From Yersinia thracica (GTDB lineage Bacteria; Pseudomonadota; Gammaproteobacteria; Enterobacterales; Enterobacteriaceae), in contig NZ_CABHXX010000110.1 of the NCBI RefSeq assembly GCF_902170565.1, positions 62,001 to 126,000 of the forward strand: DNA of 64,000 nt, given 5' to 3'. Under the pieces are notes generated by a model that saw nothing but the letters and a program-made list of their open reading frames with translations, ran no database searches and had not been told where the DNA came from. The position numbers were made by a program, and so were the translations under genes. Below are positions 46,076 to 56,315 of the stretch, in pieces (position 1 is the first letter of the stretch; the number at the start of each line of letters is the position of its first letter).

Positions 46076-46202
46076 TATACCCGTCATACTTCAATCTGCA
46101 TCTGTGTTGGCTGCTTTCGTGCGCCCCAGTCACTGACTTGTGTCAGCTCCAGGGGACTTGCTCAATTGCCGCCTGGCTGCAAATCGAATTATTTAGGGTA
46201 TA
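46076..46202. repeat. ERIC element between kdsD and yrbG
   Basis: A 127-bp ERIC copy with the core CGCCCCAGTCACTGAC and CAGCTCCAGGGGACTTG, ending AATTATTTAGGGTATA. Its right end supplies the stop codon and last codons of yrbG. It lies inside the yrbG-kdsD-kdsC-lpt gene string. Confidence 0.9.
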
Positions 46203-47149
46203 AGCACCGCCAGGTACGCGATAAACCCGCATAATAACAGAGCGCCCGCCATATGGCCGATTCGATGTTTACGCCCCAGGCAAAGCACAGTAAATATCAC
46301 ACTGACAGCAAGCATGACCCAATAATCTCGCTGAAAAGCCTCGGGGTTAATATCACCCGGAGACAGCAATGCGGGAACGCCTAACACAATGACAATATTA
46401 AAAATATTTGAACCGATGATATTACCAACCGCCATATCATTCTCACCTTTTAACGCGCCGGCGATGAAGGTGGCCAGTTCAGGTAAGCTGGTGCCAATGG
46501 CAATGACAGTCAGCCCAATAACTAACTCGCTGACACCGGCGACTCTGGCGATGACTGTGGCATTGTCGATAATCATTTTGGCTGACAGTGGCAAAATAAT
46601 GAATGCCAGCACCAGCCATAATAATGCGACAGTATTACTGCTGTCTTGCGGTAGCTCAGCCAATTGCTCGCGGGTGAGAATATCATTTCCTTGCGAATGG
46701 GCCAGGCGTGCGATTTTTAGTATCAGAATAATAAAAGCCGCGGCTGCCAATAGCAAAATAACACCATCCCCCCGGCTGAGATGATTATCAGCCAGCAGGA
46801 AACCACATAATACCGTTACGACTAACATCAAGGGTAATTCGCGGCGAACAATCTCTGAGCGCACAGTCAGCGGGCGTATTAGGGCGGCACCGCCCACAAT
46901 CAGCAAGAGATTGGTAATATTGGAACCCAACACGTTCCCGACGGCCATATCTCTTTGGTTATTCAGCGCCGCAGTTACTGATACAATCAGCTCCGGCAGC
47001 GAAGTGCCAATGCCGACAATGGTCATCCCAATAATGAGTGGCGGGATACCGAAAGAGCGGGATAACACGGCAGCGCCGTAAACTAATCTATCGGCACCGT
47101 ACACCAATAAAACCAAGCCAATGATTAATAGTGTTATCGCAAGAAACAT
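46193..47149 (-). CDS. yrbG: Calcium/sodium antiporter family protein YrbG
   Basis: A 318-residue polytopic exchanger of the CaCA family with the two alpha repeats (GIGTSLPELIVSVTAALNNQ, GSNITNLLLI; and AIGTSLPELATFIAGALKGE, GSNIFNIVIV). I chose the ATG at 47149, preceded by AAGGA, because it gives the E. coli N-terminus; the frame extends 25 codons further without support. The last codons and the stop come from the ERIC element, so the C-terminus differs from E. coli. Confidence 0.93.
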   Translation of the reverse strand: MFLAITLLIIGLVLLVYGADRLVYGAAVLSRSFGIPPLIIGMTIVGIGTSLPELIVSVTAALNNQRDMAVGNVLGSNITNLLLIVGGAALIRPLTVRSEIVRRELPLMLVVTVLCGFLLADNHLSRGDGVILLLAAAAFIILILKIARLAHSQGNDILTREQLAELPQDSSNTVALLWLVLAFIILPLSAKMIIDNATVIARVAGVSELVIGLTVIAIGTSLPELATFIAGALKGENDMAVGNIIGSNIFNIVIVLGVPALLSPGDINPEAFQRDYWVMLAVSVIFTVLCLGRKHRIGHMAGALLLCGFIAYLAVLIP

Positions 47150-47554
47150 GCAGAGTCCTTTTTTCGATATAATCCTGATCCACTGGCAGACGTTGGCTGT
47201 CGGTAAATGTGAGTCTATAGGCAACAGTGACTAAAAATACATTTCTTACGCTTTTTTTGCTTACGTCCTAATTTTGACTGTGAGTGCCAGAAAAGTAAAA
47301 CGTATGGCAACTTTGGCTACGAAAAAGCGTTAATAAATTGCCAGAATACTTCTCAATCGCGCTCGTTATCGCCATTTACTATAGCATTGGCGGTATACTC
47401 GTCAGACTTCAAGCTGCGTGTGCGTTGGCTGCTTTCGTTCACCCCAGTCACTTACATGTGTAAGCTCTAGGGGATTCGCTCAGTTGCCGCCTTCCTGCAA
47501 CTCGAATTATTTAGAGTATAGATGAGTCATAAAAGGCCTAAGGGACGAATGATA
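47150..47554. promoter_or_regulatory. Divergent yrbG-mlaF intergenic region
   Basis: About 400 bp with the promoters of the yrbG-kds-lpt and mla operons. It contains a full-length ERIC element at 47394-47520 directly before mlaF. No gene was seen. Confidence 0.5.
47394..47520. repeat. ERIC element upstream of mlaF
   Basis: A 127-bp copy with CGTCAGACTTCAAGCTGCGT, the core TTCACCCCAGTCACTTACAT and TGTAAGCTCTAGGGGATTCG, and the end CTCGAATTATTTAGAGTATA. It ends about 30 bp before the mlaF start, so it is probably part of the mla leader or promoter. Confidence 0.92.
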
Positions 47555-48358
47555 ATGAACCAATTGGCGTCGAATTTGATAGAGATCCGTGGGATGAGTT
47601 TTACCCGTGGTGAGCGCCCGATATTCGCCGATATCAACATGACGGTCCCGCGCGGCAAAGTTACAGCGATTATGGGGCCTTCGGGGATTGGTAAAACCAC
47701 TCTGTTGCGCCTGATTGGTGGGCAACTGGCACCCGATACCGGTGAGATCTGGTTTGATGGTGATAATATTCCGGCGCTTTCTCGCCAGCGTTTGTATGAT
47801 GTGCGCAAGAAAATGAGCATGTTGTTTCAATCGGGCGCGTTATTCACCGATTTAACTGTATTTGAGAATGTGGCTTTCCCATTACGTGAACATAGCCGTT
47901 TACCTGAAGAACTGCTGCATAGCACGGTGATGATGAAGTTAGAGGCCGTAGGGTTGCGTGGTGCGGCTAACTTAATGCCCGCTGAGCTTTCTGGCGGTAT
48001 GGCGCGCCGTGCGGCATTGGCGCGGGCAATTGCCCTTGATCCCGAATTGATTATGTTTGATGAGCCTTTTGTCGGTCAGGACCCTATCACCATGGGCGTA
48101 CTGGTAAAACTGATTGATGAGCTGAATCATGCACTGGGGGTCACCTGCGTGGTGGTTTCCCACGATGTACCGGAAGTGCTGAGTATTGCTGATTATGCTT
48201 ATATTGTTGCCGATCAGCATGTGATTGCTGAAGGAACACCTGAGCAGCTACAAGCCAATGACGATAAGCGGGTGCGTCAGTTCCTCGATGGTATTGCCGA
48301 CGGGCCGGTGCCTTTCCGTTTCCCGGCGGGTGATTATAAAACTGAGCTGTTAGGTTAA
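47555..48358 (+). CDS. mlaF: Phospholipid transport ATP-binding protein MlaF
   Basis: A 267-residue ABC ATPase of the MlaFEDB complex, which moves phospholipids between the membranes. It has Walker [10 protein letters not shown], signature [15 protein letters not shown] and Walker [13 protein letters not shown]. The N-terminus [18 protein letters not shown] matches the family. An ATG at 47549 is an equally possible start (269 residues); the frame opens at 47522 just inside the ERIC border. Confidence 0.95.
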   Translation: MNQLASNLIEIRGMSFTRGERPIFADINMTVPRGKVTAIMGPSGIGKTTLLRLIGGQLAPDTGEIWFDGDNIPALSRQRLYDVRKKMSMLFQSGALFTDLTVFENVAFPLREHSRLPEELLHSTVMMKLEAVGLRGAANLMPAELSGGMARRAALARAIALDPELIMFDEPFVGQDPITMGVLVKLIDELNHALGVTCVVVSHDVPEVLSIADYAYIVADQHVIAEGTPEQLQANDDKRVRQFLDGIADGPVPFRFPAGDYKTELLG

Positions 48359-48372
48359 TGGATGGAGTATTC

Positions 48373-49155
48373 ATGTTAGTACAGGCATTGGCGTCTTTAG
48401 GCCGCCGGGGCATTAATGTCTGCGCATCCTTTGGTCGCGCGGGTTTAATGCTGTTTAATGCGCTGGTTGGCCAGCCTGAACCGCGAAAACAGTGGCCATT
48501 ATTGGTCAAGCAACTGTATAGCGTTGGGGTGCAATCCTTACTGATTATTGTGGTTTCTGGTCTGTTTATCGGTATGGTTTTGGGCTTGCAGGGCTTTTTG
48601 ATCCTCACCACATACAGCGCAGAAGCCAGCCTCGGGATGATGGTTTCTTTATCATTACTGCGAGAGTTAGGGCCAGTGGTCACGGCATTGCTGTTTGCTG
48701 GCCGTGCCGGTTCAGCCCTGACAGCAGAAATTGGTTTGATGAAAGCCACTGAACAGATTTCCAGCTTGGAAATGATGGCGATTGATCCTCTAAGACGAGT
48801 GGTTGCTCCCCGGTTCTGGGCCGGGCTTATCAGTATGCCATTATTGACGGCTATTTTTGTCGCGGTGGGCATCTGGGGTGGCTCCGTGGTTGGTGTTGAC
48901 TGGAAAGGGATTGATAGCGGTTTCTTCTGGTCTGCAATGCAAAACGCCGTCGAATGGCGCACAGATTTACTGAATTGCCTGATTAAAAGCCTGGTATTTG
49001 CCATTACCGTGACTTGGATTGCGCTGTTCAATGGGTATGATGCTATCCCAACATCTGAGGGGATCAGCCGGGCAACGACCCGTACTGTGGTGCATTCATC
49101 ACTGGCGGTATTGGGATTAGATTTTGTGCTGACAGCACTGATGTTTGGGAACTGA
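48373..49155 (+). CDS. mlaE: Phospholipid transport permease MlaE
   Basis: A 260-residue integral membrane protein, the same length as in E. coli. It has about five hydrophobic segments and the conserved [22 protein letters not shown] chose the ATG at 48373, with GGAG upstream, over the ATG at 48358 that overlaps the mlaF stop. Confidence 0.95.
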   Translation: MLVQALASLGRRGINVCASFGRAGLMLFNALVGQPEPRKQWPLLVKQLYSVGVQSLLIIVVSGLFIGMVLGLQGFLILTTYSAEASLGMMVSLSLLRELGPVVTALLFAGRAGSALTAEIGLMKATEQISSLEMMAIDPLRRVVAPRFWAGLISMPLLTAIFVAVGIWGGSVVGVDWKGIDSGFFWSAMQNAVEWRTDLLNCLIKSLVFAITVTWIALFNGYDAIPTSEGISRATTRTVVHSSLAVLGLDFVLTALMFGN

Positions 49156-49159
49156 GTCG

Positions 49160-49720
49160 ATGCAAACGAAGAAAAGTGAAATCTGGGTAGGGGCGTTTAT
49201 ACTGATTGCTATTCTGGCTGTCGTATTCCTCTGCTTGAAAGTGGCAGATATCAAATCAGTGGGTAATCAGCCGACATATCGGATTTATGCTAATTTTGAC
49301 AATATTGGTGGTCTGAAAAACAATTCGCCAGTCAAAATTGGCGGGGTTGTGGTTGGTCGGGTGGCTGATATTACGTTGGACACCAAAAATTACAGCCCCC
49401 GTGTGGCGATAGATATCCAGCAGCGCTATAACCATATCCCGGACACCAGTTCCCTGGCGGTGCGCACTTCCGGTTTATTGGGTGAGCAGTTCCTGGCGCT
49501 CAACGTCGGTTTTGAAGACCCGGATATGGGTACCAGTATTTTGAAAGATGGCGGCGTTATTCAAGACACTAAATCTGCACTGGTTCTGGAAGACCTTATC
49601 GGCCAGTTCTTGTACAAGAGTGGCGGTGATGGTAATTCTAATGCTAATGCACCCGCCAGTGAGCCGGCAGCAGCACCTGCGCCAGCAAATGGCAGCTTAC
49701 CTGCAACTCAACATCCTTAA
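49160..49720 (+). CDS. mlaD: Phospholipid transport substrate-binding protein MlaD
   Basis: A 186-residue MCE-domain protein anchored by one N-terminal membrane segment (about residues 8-27). It forms the hexameric ring on MlaE ([34 protein letters not shown]). The C-terminus is low-complexity, Ala/Pro-rich ([17 protein letters not shown]), longer and more repetitive than in E. coli. Confidence 0.95.
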   Translation: MQTKKSEIWVGAFILIAILAVVFLCLKVADIKSVGNQPTYRIYANFDNIGGLKNNSPVKIGGVVVGRVADITLDTKNYSPRVAIDIQQRYNHIPDTSSLAVRTSGLLGEQFLALNVGFEDPDMGTSILKDGGVIQDTKSALVLEDLIGQFLYKSGGDGNSNANAPASEPAAAPAPANGSLPATQHP

Positions 49721-49731
49721 GAGGGTATCGA

Positions 49732-50355
49732 ATGTTTAAACGTTTACTTATGGTCGCGTTGTTGGTGGTAGCCCCATTGGCTAATGCCGTCGATCAAACT
49801 AACCCGTACCGTCTGATGGATGAAGCGGCGCAAAGAACCTTTACGCGCCTGAAAACCGAACAAGCCAAAATTAAGCAGAATCCGGATTATTTGCGCACTA
49901 TCGTGCGTGAAGAGTTATTGCCATTTGTTCAGATTAAATATGCGGGTGCATTGGTGCTGGGCAGCTATTACAAAGCAGCCACCCCGGCGCAGCGCGAAGC
50001 TTACTTCAATGCATTCAGCCAATATCTGGAACAGGCATATGGCCAGGCATTGGCGCTATATCACGGCCAAACTTACGATGTCGCACCAGACCAGCCCTTG
50101 GGTGATGCCAATATCGTCGCCATTCGCGTGACAATCCTTGACCCTAATGGCCGCCCACCGGTACGTTTAGACTTCCAGTGGCGTAAAAACAGCCAAACCG
50201 GCAACTGGCAGGCGTATGACATGATAGCCGAAGGGGTTAGCATGATCAGCACCAAGCAAAATGAGTGGGCCTCTATTCTGCGCCAAAAAGGGGTTGATGG
50301 CCTGACTCAACAGTTGCTGATTGCAGCGAAACAGCCGATAACCTTAGATAAGTAG
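49732..50355 (+). CDS. mlaC: Phospholipid-binding periplasmic protein MlaC
   Basis: A 207-residue periplasmic shuttle that carries phospholipids between MlaA-OmpC and MlaFEDB. A signal peptide ends ...PLANA, and the mature protein starts [18 protein letters not shown]. It starts 11 bp after mlaD. Confidence 0.95.
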   Translation: MFKRLLMVALLVVAPLANAVDQTNPYRLMDEAAQRTFTRLKTEQAKIKQNPDYLRTIVREELLPFVQIKYAGALVLGSYYKAATPAQREAYFNAFSQYLEQAYGQALALYHGQTYDVAPDQPLGDANIVAIRVTILDPNGRPPVRLDFQWRKNSQTGNWQAYDMIAEGVSMISTKQNEWASILRQKGVDGLTQQLLIAAKQPITLDK

Positions 50356-50360
50356 TGATT

Positions 50361-50720
50361 ATGGCGGATGAACTGAAATGGCAGTCACAGCAGGAAACAC
50401 TGATACTGCAAGGTGAATTGGATCGCGCAACGCTGTTACCCTTATGGCAGCAGCGAGAAGCATTGTTGGCCGATAAGACGCGCATTGATGTCAGCCAATT
50501 ACAGCGTGTTGACTCCTCCGGTCTGGCGCTGTTGGTTCACTTTCGTGAACTGCGCGGCAAGCAGGGTGTCTCATTAGCGATTACTGGTGTCAGCGATCGA
50601 TTGTCTACCTTGATTGAATTGTACAATCTGCGGGACGTCATCCCGGTAGAAACAGTTATCTCGGTAGAAACAGTTATCTCGGTAGAAACAGTTATCTCGG
50701 TAAAAACGGCCAGTATCTAG
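50361..50720 (+). CDS. mlaB: Phospholipid transport STAS-domain protein MlaB, with a repeated C-terminal tail
   Basis: A 119-residue STAS protein that stabilises MlaF. The STAS core ends near LIELYNLRDVIPV, where E. coli MlaB (97 residues) stops. Here it is followed by about 20 extra residues made of three VETVIS repeats, then VKTASI, encoded by three exact 18-bp repeats (50645-50698). The ATG at 50361 is preceded by AGTAGTG and lies just after the mlaC stop. Confidence 0.92.
   Translation: MADELKWQSQQETLILQGELDRATLLPLWQQREALLADKTRIDVSQLQRVDSSGLALLVHFRELRGKQGVSLAITGVSDRLSTLIELYNLRDVIPVETVISVETVISVETVISVKTASI
50645..50698 (+). repeat. Three tandem 18-bp repeats in mlaB
   Basis: GGTAGAAACAGTTATCTC occurs three times without a mismatch (50645-50662, 50663-50680, 50681-50698), with a degenerate fourth start (GGTAAAAACGG). 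The unit is a multiple of three, so copy-number changes keep the reading frame. Confidence 0.95.
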
Positions 50721-50784
50721 CGATTAAAGTTAAGTTAGCGGCCTTTTGTGTCGCCTATCGCTAAAGCAAAAAGCTAAAGTTTTT

Positions 50785-50821
50785 AAGCCCCTGAGCGTCA
50801 TAACGAAACAGGGGCTTTTCT
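50785..50821 (+). terminator. Terminator after mlaB
   Basis: AAGCCCCTG (50785-50793) pairs with CAGGGGCTT (50809-50817), a 9-bp perfect stem with a 15-nt loop, followed by TTCT. It is likely the end of the mlaFEDCB operon. Confidence 0.75.
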
Positions 50822-50894
50822 TTAGTTTCAGAGAAAGCCGTATTCCACTAATATGTTCAACTGATTACGATCCTCTTAAAATAGAATGAATCTT

Positions 50895-51149
50895 ATGGAT
50901 ACTAACGAAATTAAAGACGTGCTGATGCAAGCATTGGCATTACAAGAAGCACATGTTACCGGTGATGGCAGCCACTTTCAGGTGATTGCTGTGGGTGAGT
51001 TGTTTACCGATATGAGCCGGGTGAAAAAGCAGCAGGCAGTATATGCGCCGCTGATGGAATATATTGCGGATAACCGCATTCATGCCTTATCCATTAAGGC
51101 CTATACGCCGCAAGAGTGGCAGCGGGATCGCAAACTAAACGGTTTTTGA
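50895..51149 (+). CDS. ibaG: BolA-family iron-sulfur metabolism protein IbaG
   Basis: An 84-residue BolA-like protein linked to acid resistance and to Fe-S cluster handling with Grx4. [18 protein letters not shown] carries the conserved His, and the end [17 protein letters not shown] is characteristic. An ATG at 50886 would add three residues. It precedes murA as in E. coli. Confidence 0.94.
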   Translation: MDTNEIKDVLMQALALQEAHVTGDGSHFQVIAVGELFTDMSRVKKQQAVYAPLMEYIADNRIHALSIKAYTPQEWQRDRKLNGF

Positions 51150-51234
51150 TGCTGTTGGCTTCAGGATTGCCGACAGGTTTGTCAGGCAGTGCTAAAGCGG
51201 GCAGTGAATTCGAATTTGCCGATCAGTATTTTGA

Positions 51235-52536
<1,302 letters not shown>

Positions 52537-52570
52537 ACTTTTTAAAAAAACACTTTTCTAACCGCCCTAT

Positions 52571-52609
52571 AAAAAATGCCAGCCGGTGATATCAGGCTGG
52601 CATTTTTTT
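52571..52609. terminator. Bidirectional terminator between murA and degS
   Basis: TGCCAGCC (52577-52584) pairs with GGCTGGCA (52595-52602). A T-run of seven follows on the plus side, and six As precede (Ts on the minus strand), so it can end both murA and degS transcripts. Confidence 0.9.
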
Positions 52610-52654
52610 GCAATTTTTTTTGCAATGGATACATCTGGTTAGGATATACAGCCC

Positions 52655-53749
52655 CTATGACAACGGCGCTGGCTGTTGCTCAAGGAGCTCATTTTGATCC
52701 AATTCGGTAATAGTAATTTGTGCCGTGATTTGCTGACCATTGCGTAATAATAAGACCGGAATTGTGGTTCCAGGACGAATTTCTGCCACCTGATCCATGG
52801 TTTCTATCACGGACGTCGCAGGCTTATTATTAACGCTTAGAATAATATCACCCACTTGTAAATTAGCATTCGCCGCCGGGCCATTTGGCGATATCTTATT
52901 CACCTTAATGCCATGTATTCGGTCGCCATTATTACCGCTGGCATTGAATGGCGGATACTCCTCGCCAGTAATGCCAATATAGCCACGGATCACCCGCCCA
53001 TCGCGAATCAATTTTTCCATCACTTTGGTGGCCAGTGCGGTCGGAATAGCAAAACCGATGCCTTCCGGGGTTTCCCCATTGCTACTTTTATCAAATGAAA
53101 GTGTGTTGATCCCCACCAACTCGCCAAGCGTATTGACCAGCGCTCCCCCGGAATTACCCTGATTAATGGAGGCATCTGTTTGGAGGAAATTTTGTCGGCC
53201 AGAAGAACTCAAACCAATACGCCCGGTGGCACTGATAATCCCCTGAGTGACGGTTTGACCAAGATTATAGGGATTGCCAATCGCCAGCACGACATCACCA
53301 ATATGTGGCGTCCGGTTAATATTGATGGGAATAACTGGCAGGTTGACGGCATCAATTTTCAACACGGCTAAATCAGTCAGGTTATCTGAACCGACCAACA
53401 GTGCCTCAGAGATACGGCCATTTTGTAATGCGACAATGATTTGCTCTGCATTATTGATAACGTGTTTATTCGTCAGGATATAACCCTTATCGCTCATGAT
53501 AACGCCAGAACCCAAGGTTCGAATGGCTAATCCTTCCTGATTAGGGCTTAGGCTGCGGTTATAAACATTAACAACGGCAGGGGCGGCCCTGCGCACAGCT
53601 TGGTTATAACTGATAGGGGCCTCTTCATCTGCGCTATCACCATTGCCCGAAAAAAAGTGGCCGGGGCTGCGGAGCATAGGTATTGCGACCAGCAAGATAC
53701 CGGCAACAATTAGCCCCAAAATAATAGAACGCAATAGCTTAAGAAACAT
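52655..53749 (-). CDS. degS: Outer-membrane-stress sensor serine endoprotease DegS
   Basis: A 364-residue inner-membrane-anchored HtrA protease that senses unassembled porins through its PDZ domain and cleaves RseA to release sigma E. A membrane anchor lies at about residues 4-24. The catalytic residues are in LTNKHVINNA (His), TDLAVLKI (Asp) and INQGNSGGALVN (Ser), and one PDZ domain follows. I chose the ATG at 53749 to match the E. coli N-terminus; the frame extends 29 codons upstream. Confidence 0.95.
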   Translation of the reverse strand: MFLKLLRSIILGLIVAGILLVAIPMLRSPGHFFSGNGDSADEEAPISYNQAVRRAAPAVVNVYNRSLSPNQEGLAIRTLGSGVIMSDKGYILTNKHVINNAEQIIVALQNGRISEALLVGSDNLTDLAVLKIDAVNLPVIPININRTPHIGDVVLAIGNPYNLGQTVTQGIISATGRIGLSSSGRQNFLQTDASINQGNSGGALVNTLGELVGINTLSFDKSSNGETPEGIGFAIPTALATKVMEKLIRDGRVIRGYIGITGEEYPPFNASGNNGDRIHGIKVNKISPNGPAANANLQVGDIILSVNNKPATSVIETMDQVAEIRPGTTIPVLLLRNGQQITAQITITELDQNELLEQQPAPLS

Positions 53750-53837
53750 GAAGTTTAAGGCATGAATGAATAGGTAACCGGAGGATAGCATGAGTTTAGC
53801 GGACACAGCATTGTGCTGTGTCCGATTTTTCAGCAAA

Positions 53838-55211
53838 TTAGCGGATTAACAGATAAATATTCTCTTCACCGCGCACGATATTCAGTGCAATTACAGCAGG
53901 TTTTGCTTCAATAGCTTTGCGTAACTCGGCGATATCTTTCACTCGCACCCGGTTTACGGCAATAATCACATCGTCTTTCTGCAAGCCCGATTGCGCTGCC
54001 GGTGAGCCTTTGGTGACGTTTTCAACTTTGACACCCTTGCTGCCACCTTTGATTTCGCCGTTGCTCAATGATGCGCCTTGCAATGATGGTGATAAGGTAT
54101 CCGCACTGGTCGATGTTGGGCTGCTGTTCTCCAGCGTGACAGCCACTTCAAGTGGTTTGCCATCACGCAATAAACCGACTTTAATGGTTTTGCCCGGCCC
54201 GGTGGTGCCTACTTTGGCGCGTAACTCAGCAAAGCTGCTAATGGGTTTGCCATCCACGGAAACCAACACGTCGCCCGCTTTGATACCCGCTTTAGAAGCC
54301 GCTGATTTTGGCAGCACTTCACTGACAAAAGCACCGCGCTGCGCATCAATGTTAAAGGCTTTCGCCATATCAGCGGTCATTTCGCTACCACGAATACCCA
54401 ACAGGCCGCGTTTCACTTCGCCAAATTCAATTAACTGTTGGCTAAGGTTTTGCGCCATATTACTTGGAATGGCGAAGCCGATACCGATGTTACCGCCCCC
54501 CGGTGCCAGAATTGCGGTGTTAATCCCAATCAATTCGCCATTCAGGTTGACCAGCGCACCCCCCGAGTTGCCTCGGTTGATAGAGGCGTCGGTCTGAATA
54601 AAGTTTTCTAGCCCTTCCAGATTCAAACCACTGCGGCCAAGTGCGGAAATGATACCGGAGGTCGCGGTCTGGCCGAGGCCAAATGGGTTGCCCACGGCGA
54701 CGGCAAAATCACCGACTCGCAGGTTATCGGAATCTGCAATTTTAATCGCCGTCAGATTTTTGGCGTCAGTTAGCTGCAATAAAGCGATATCAGTTTGTTC
54801 ATCACGGCCCAGCAATTTGGCATCATATTCACGGCCATCATTGAGCTGAACACGAATTTTATTCGCATTATTGATTACGTGGTTATTGGTCAGCACATAA
54901 CCTTTATCCGCGTTAATGATAACGCCAGATCCCAGCCCTTCAAATGGGCGGTTACTCTCTTTGCCGGTTGGCGCATTGGGGCCAAAGAAGAATTTGAACT
55001 CTTCCGGCAAACGTTGCTGCTGTACCTGAGTGCCAGAGACGTGGACGCTGACGACTGCGGGCAACACTTTCTCCAGCATAGGCGCCAGACTTGGGACTGA
55101 TTGCCCGGCGACTGCCGCCGGAAGAGCCGCTGCGCTCACCATAGGAACAGATGCGAGGCCTAAGCCGACACTCATTGCCAGCGCACTAAGAAATAATGAC
55201 TTTTTCTTCAT
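53838..55211 (-). CDS. degQ: Periplasmic serine endoprotease DegQ
   Basis: A 457-residue HtrA-family protease and chaperone (455 in E. coli). A signal peptide runs from KKKSLFLSALAMSV to VSA. The catalytic triad is in TNNHVINNA (His), TDIALLQL (Asp) and INRGNSGGALVN (Ser), and two PDZ domains follow (about 260-350 and 370-455). It lies 88 bp upstream of degS, in tandem. The ATG at 55211 is preferred over 55229. Confidence 0.95.
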   Translation of the reverse strand: MKKKSLFLSALAMSVGLGLASVPMVSAAALPAAVAGQSVPSLAPMLEKVLPAVVSVHVSGTQVQQQRLPEEFKFFFGPNAPTGKESNRPFEGLGSGVIINADKGYVLTNNHVINNANKIRVQLNDGREYDAKLLGRDEQTDIALLQLTDAKNLTAIKIADSDNLRVGDFAVAVGNPFGLGQTATSGIISALGRSGLNLEGLENFIQTDASINRGNSGGALVNLNGELIGINTAILAPGGGNIGIGFAIPSNMAQNLSQQLIEFGEVKRGLLGIRGSEMTADMAKAFNIDAQRGAFVSEVLPKSAASKAGIKAGDVLVSVDGKPISSFAELRAKVGTTGPGKTIKVGLLRDGKPLEVAVTLENSSPTSTSADTLSPSLQGASLSNGEIKGGSKGVKVENVTKGSPAAQSGLQKDDVIIAVNRVRVKDIAELRKAIEAKPAVIALNIVRGEENIYLLIR

Positions 55212-55687
55212 TGATTTAAACTCTCTCAATACCTAACGGTGAATGAATAGGGTAGATGGCTGCTACAGGCCCGATGTAAATTCAGACTCTGAATGAGCTA
55301 AAAAATTCACTTATTTCAAAAGGATATTGCTGTTCTAAAAATAAGCACCCTAAGATGTCACTTGATATAGGGGTGAGCGTAAAGCAATTCAAGGAGAGGT
55401 AGGTATAGAAGTGTAAATGTGCTGACTACGGCGATGTGCGCCGCAGTCAGCTTGATATCCCCGTCATACTTCAAGCTGCATGTGCGTTGGTTACACTCAA
55501 TAACCCGAATCACTTACTGGTTGTTGAACTTAAAATAAATAGACTCATCAGGATGAATGAGCCTCCTCCTTGAGGCTCACCCTGCGGGCTAGCATAAATG
55601 CTGTACAAATCGGTTCTCGACCGATTTGTATCTCGCTTGCCGCCTTCCTGCAACTCGAATTATTTAGGGTATAGATAGAAATTTAGC
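55212..55687. other. Intergenic region between degQ and zapG
   Basis: 476 bp between two minus-strand genes. It should hold the degQ promoter, and it carries an ERIC copy interrupted by foreign sequence (55461-55674). No gene was seen. Confidence 0.6.
55461..55674. repeat. ERIC element with internal insertion or replacement
   Basis: The left end (CCGTCATACTTCAAGCTGCA) runs to AATCACTTACTGG, and the right end is GCCGCCTTCCTGCAACTCGA followed by ATTATTTAGGGTATA. Between them are about 120 bp not found in the other copies. That stretch has three perfect hairpins: TGAGCCTC/GAGGCTCA (55558-55579), AGCAT/ATGCT (55591-55602) and TACAAATCGGT/ACCGATTTGTA (55604-55630). Confidence 0.85.
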
Positions 55688-56092
55688 TCAGTCCCGGGTC
55701 TGATGTTCCGGGCGCAGTAAACCGGATGCTCCCTCGGAGTAATCACGAGGTGGCATTTTGACCGGTGCCTGATCATTATCCGCTTCAGACTCTGTCAAAC
55801 GGTAGCGGAACGGATTATCTTGCATTGGCAAATCGGGCAACAAGTTATTGGAGCTTTTCGCCATATGCTGATAAAGCTGGCGATAATCGCGAGCCATATT
55901 ATCGAGCAACTCGGCACTGCGGGCAAAATGCCCAACCAGTTCCTGACGATATTCTTCCAGATCTGATTTACTCTTCTCCAGCTCATTTTGCAGCACTTGC
56001 TGCTGACGCAATTTACGGTTGCCAAAGCGCATAGCCACCGCGCCAATCACAATACCAACAACCAACCCAATAAGCGCATACTCCCAGGTCAT
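55688..56092 (-). CDS. zapG: Cell-division/envelope protein ZapG (YhcB)
   Basis: A 134-residue DUF1043 protein with one N-terminal membrane segment (WEYALIGLVVGIVIGAVAM) and a cytoplasmic coiled coil (about residues 30-85). In E. coli it links envelope synthesis with division. It is divergent from zapE, as in E. coli. Confidence 0.94.
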   Translation of the reverse strand: MTWEYALIGLVVGIVIGAVAMRFGNRKLRQQQVLQNELEKSKSDLEEYRQELVGHFARSAELLDNMARDYRQLYQHMAKSSNNLLPDLPMQDNPFRYRLTESEADNDQAPVKMPPRDYSEGASGLLRPEHQTRD

Positions 56093-56315
56093 AATGACTC
56101 CTTTTTTGACTTCATTGTTCAGCAGGGCTTTTTCACTTAATAATACCCACTATAACCGTTAACCTTGTCTGAGTGGAATCCTGATGCAACATTGCCTATG
56201 GTTATCAGGCTTTTTCCGCAGTGGCAGAGTCGGTAAATGCTGCGATTGCCCGATAAATCAGCAAGAAAGTACCACAAAAAGTAGATAACTATTTTATCAG
56301 GGATTGTTGATAAAC

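Noticed and set aside
48141-49031. 296-codon frame antisense to mlaF and mlaE
   Set aside because: It spans two well-supported genes on the opposite strand, and its composition is that of reverse-complemented membrane-protein codons.
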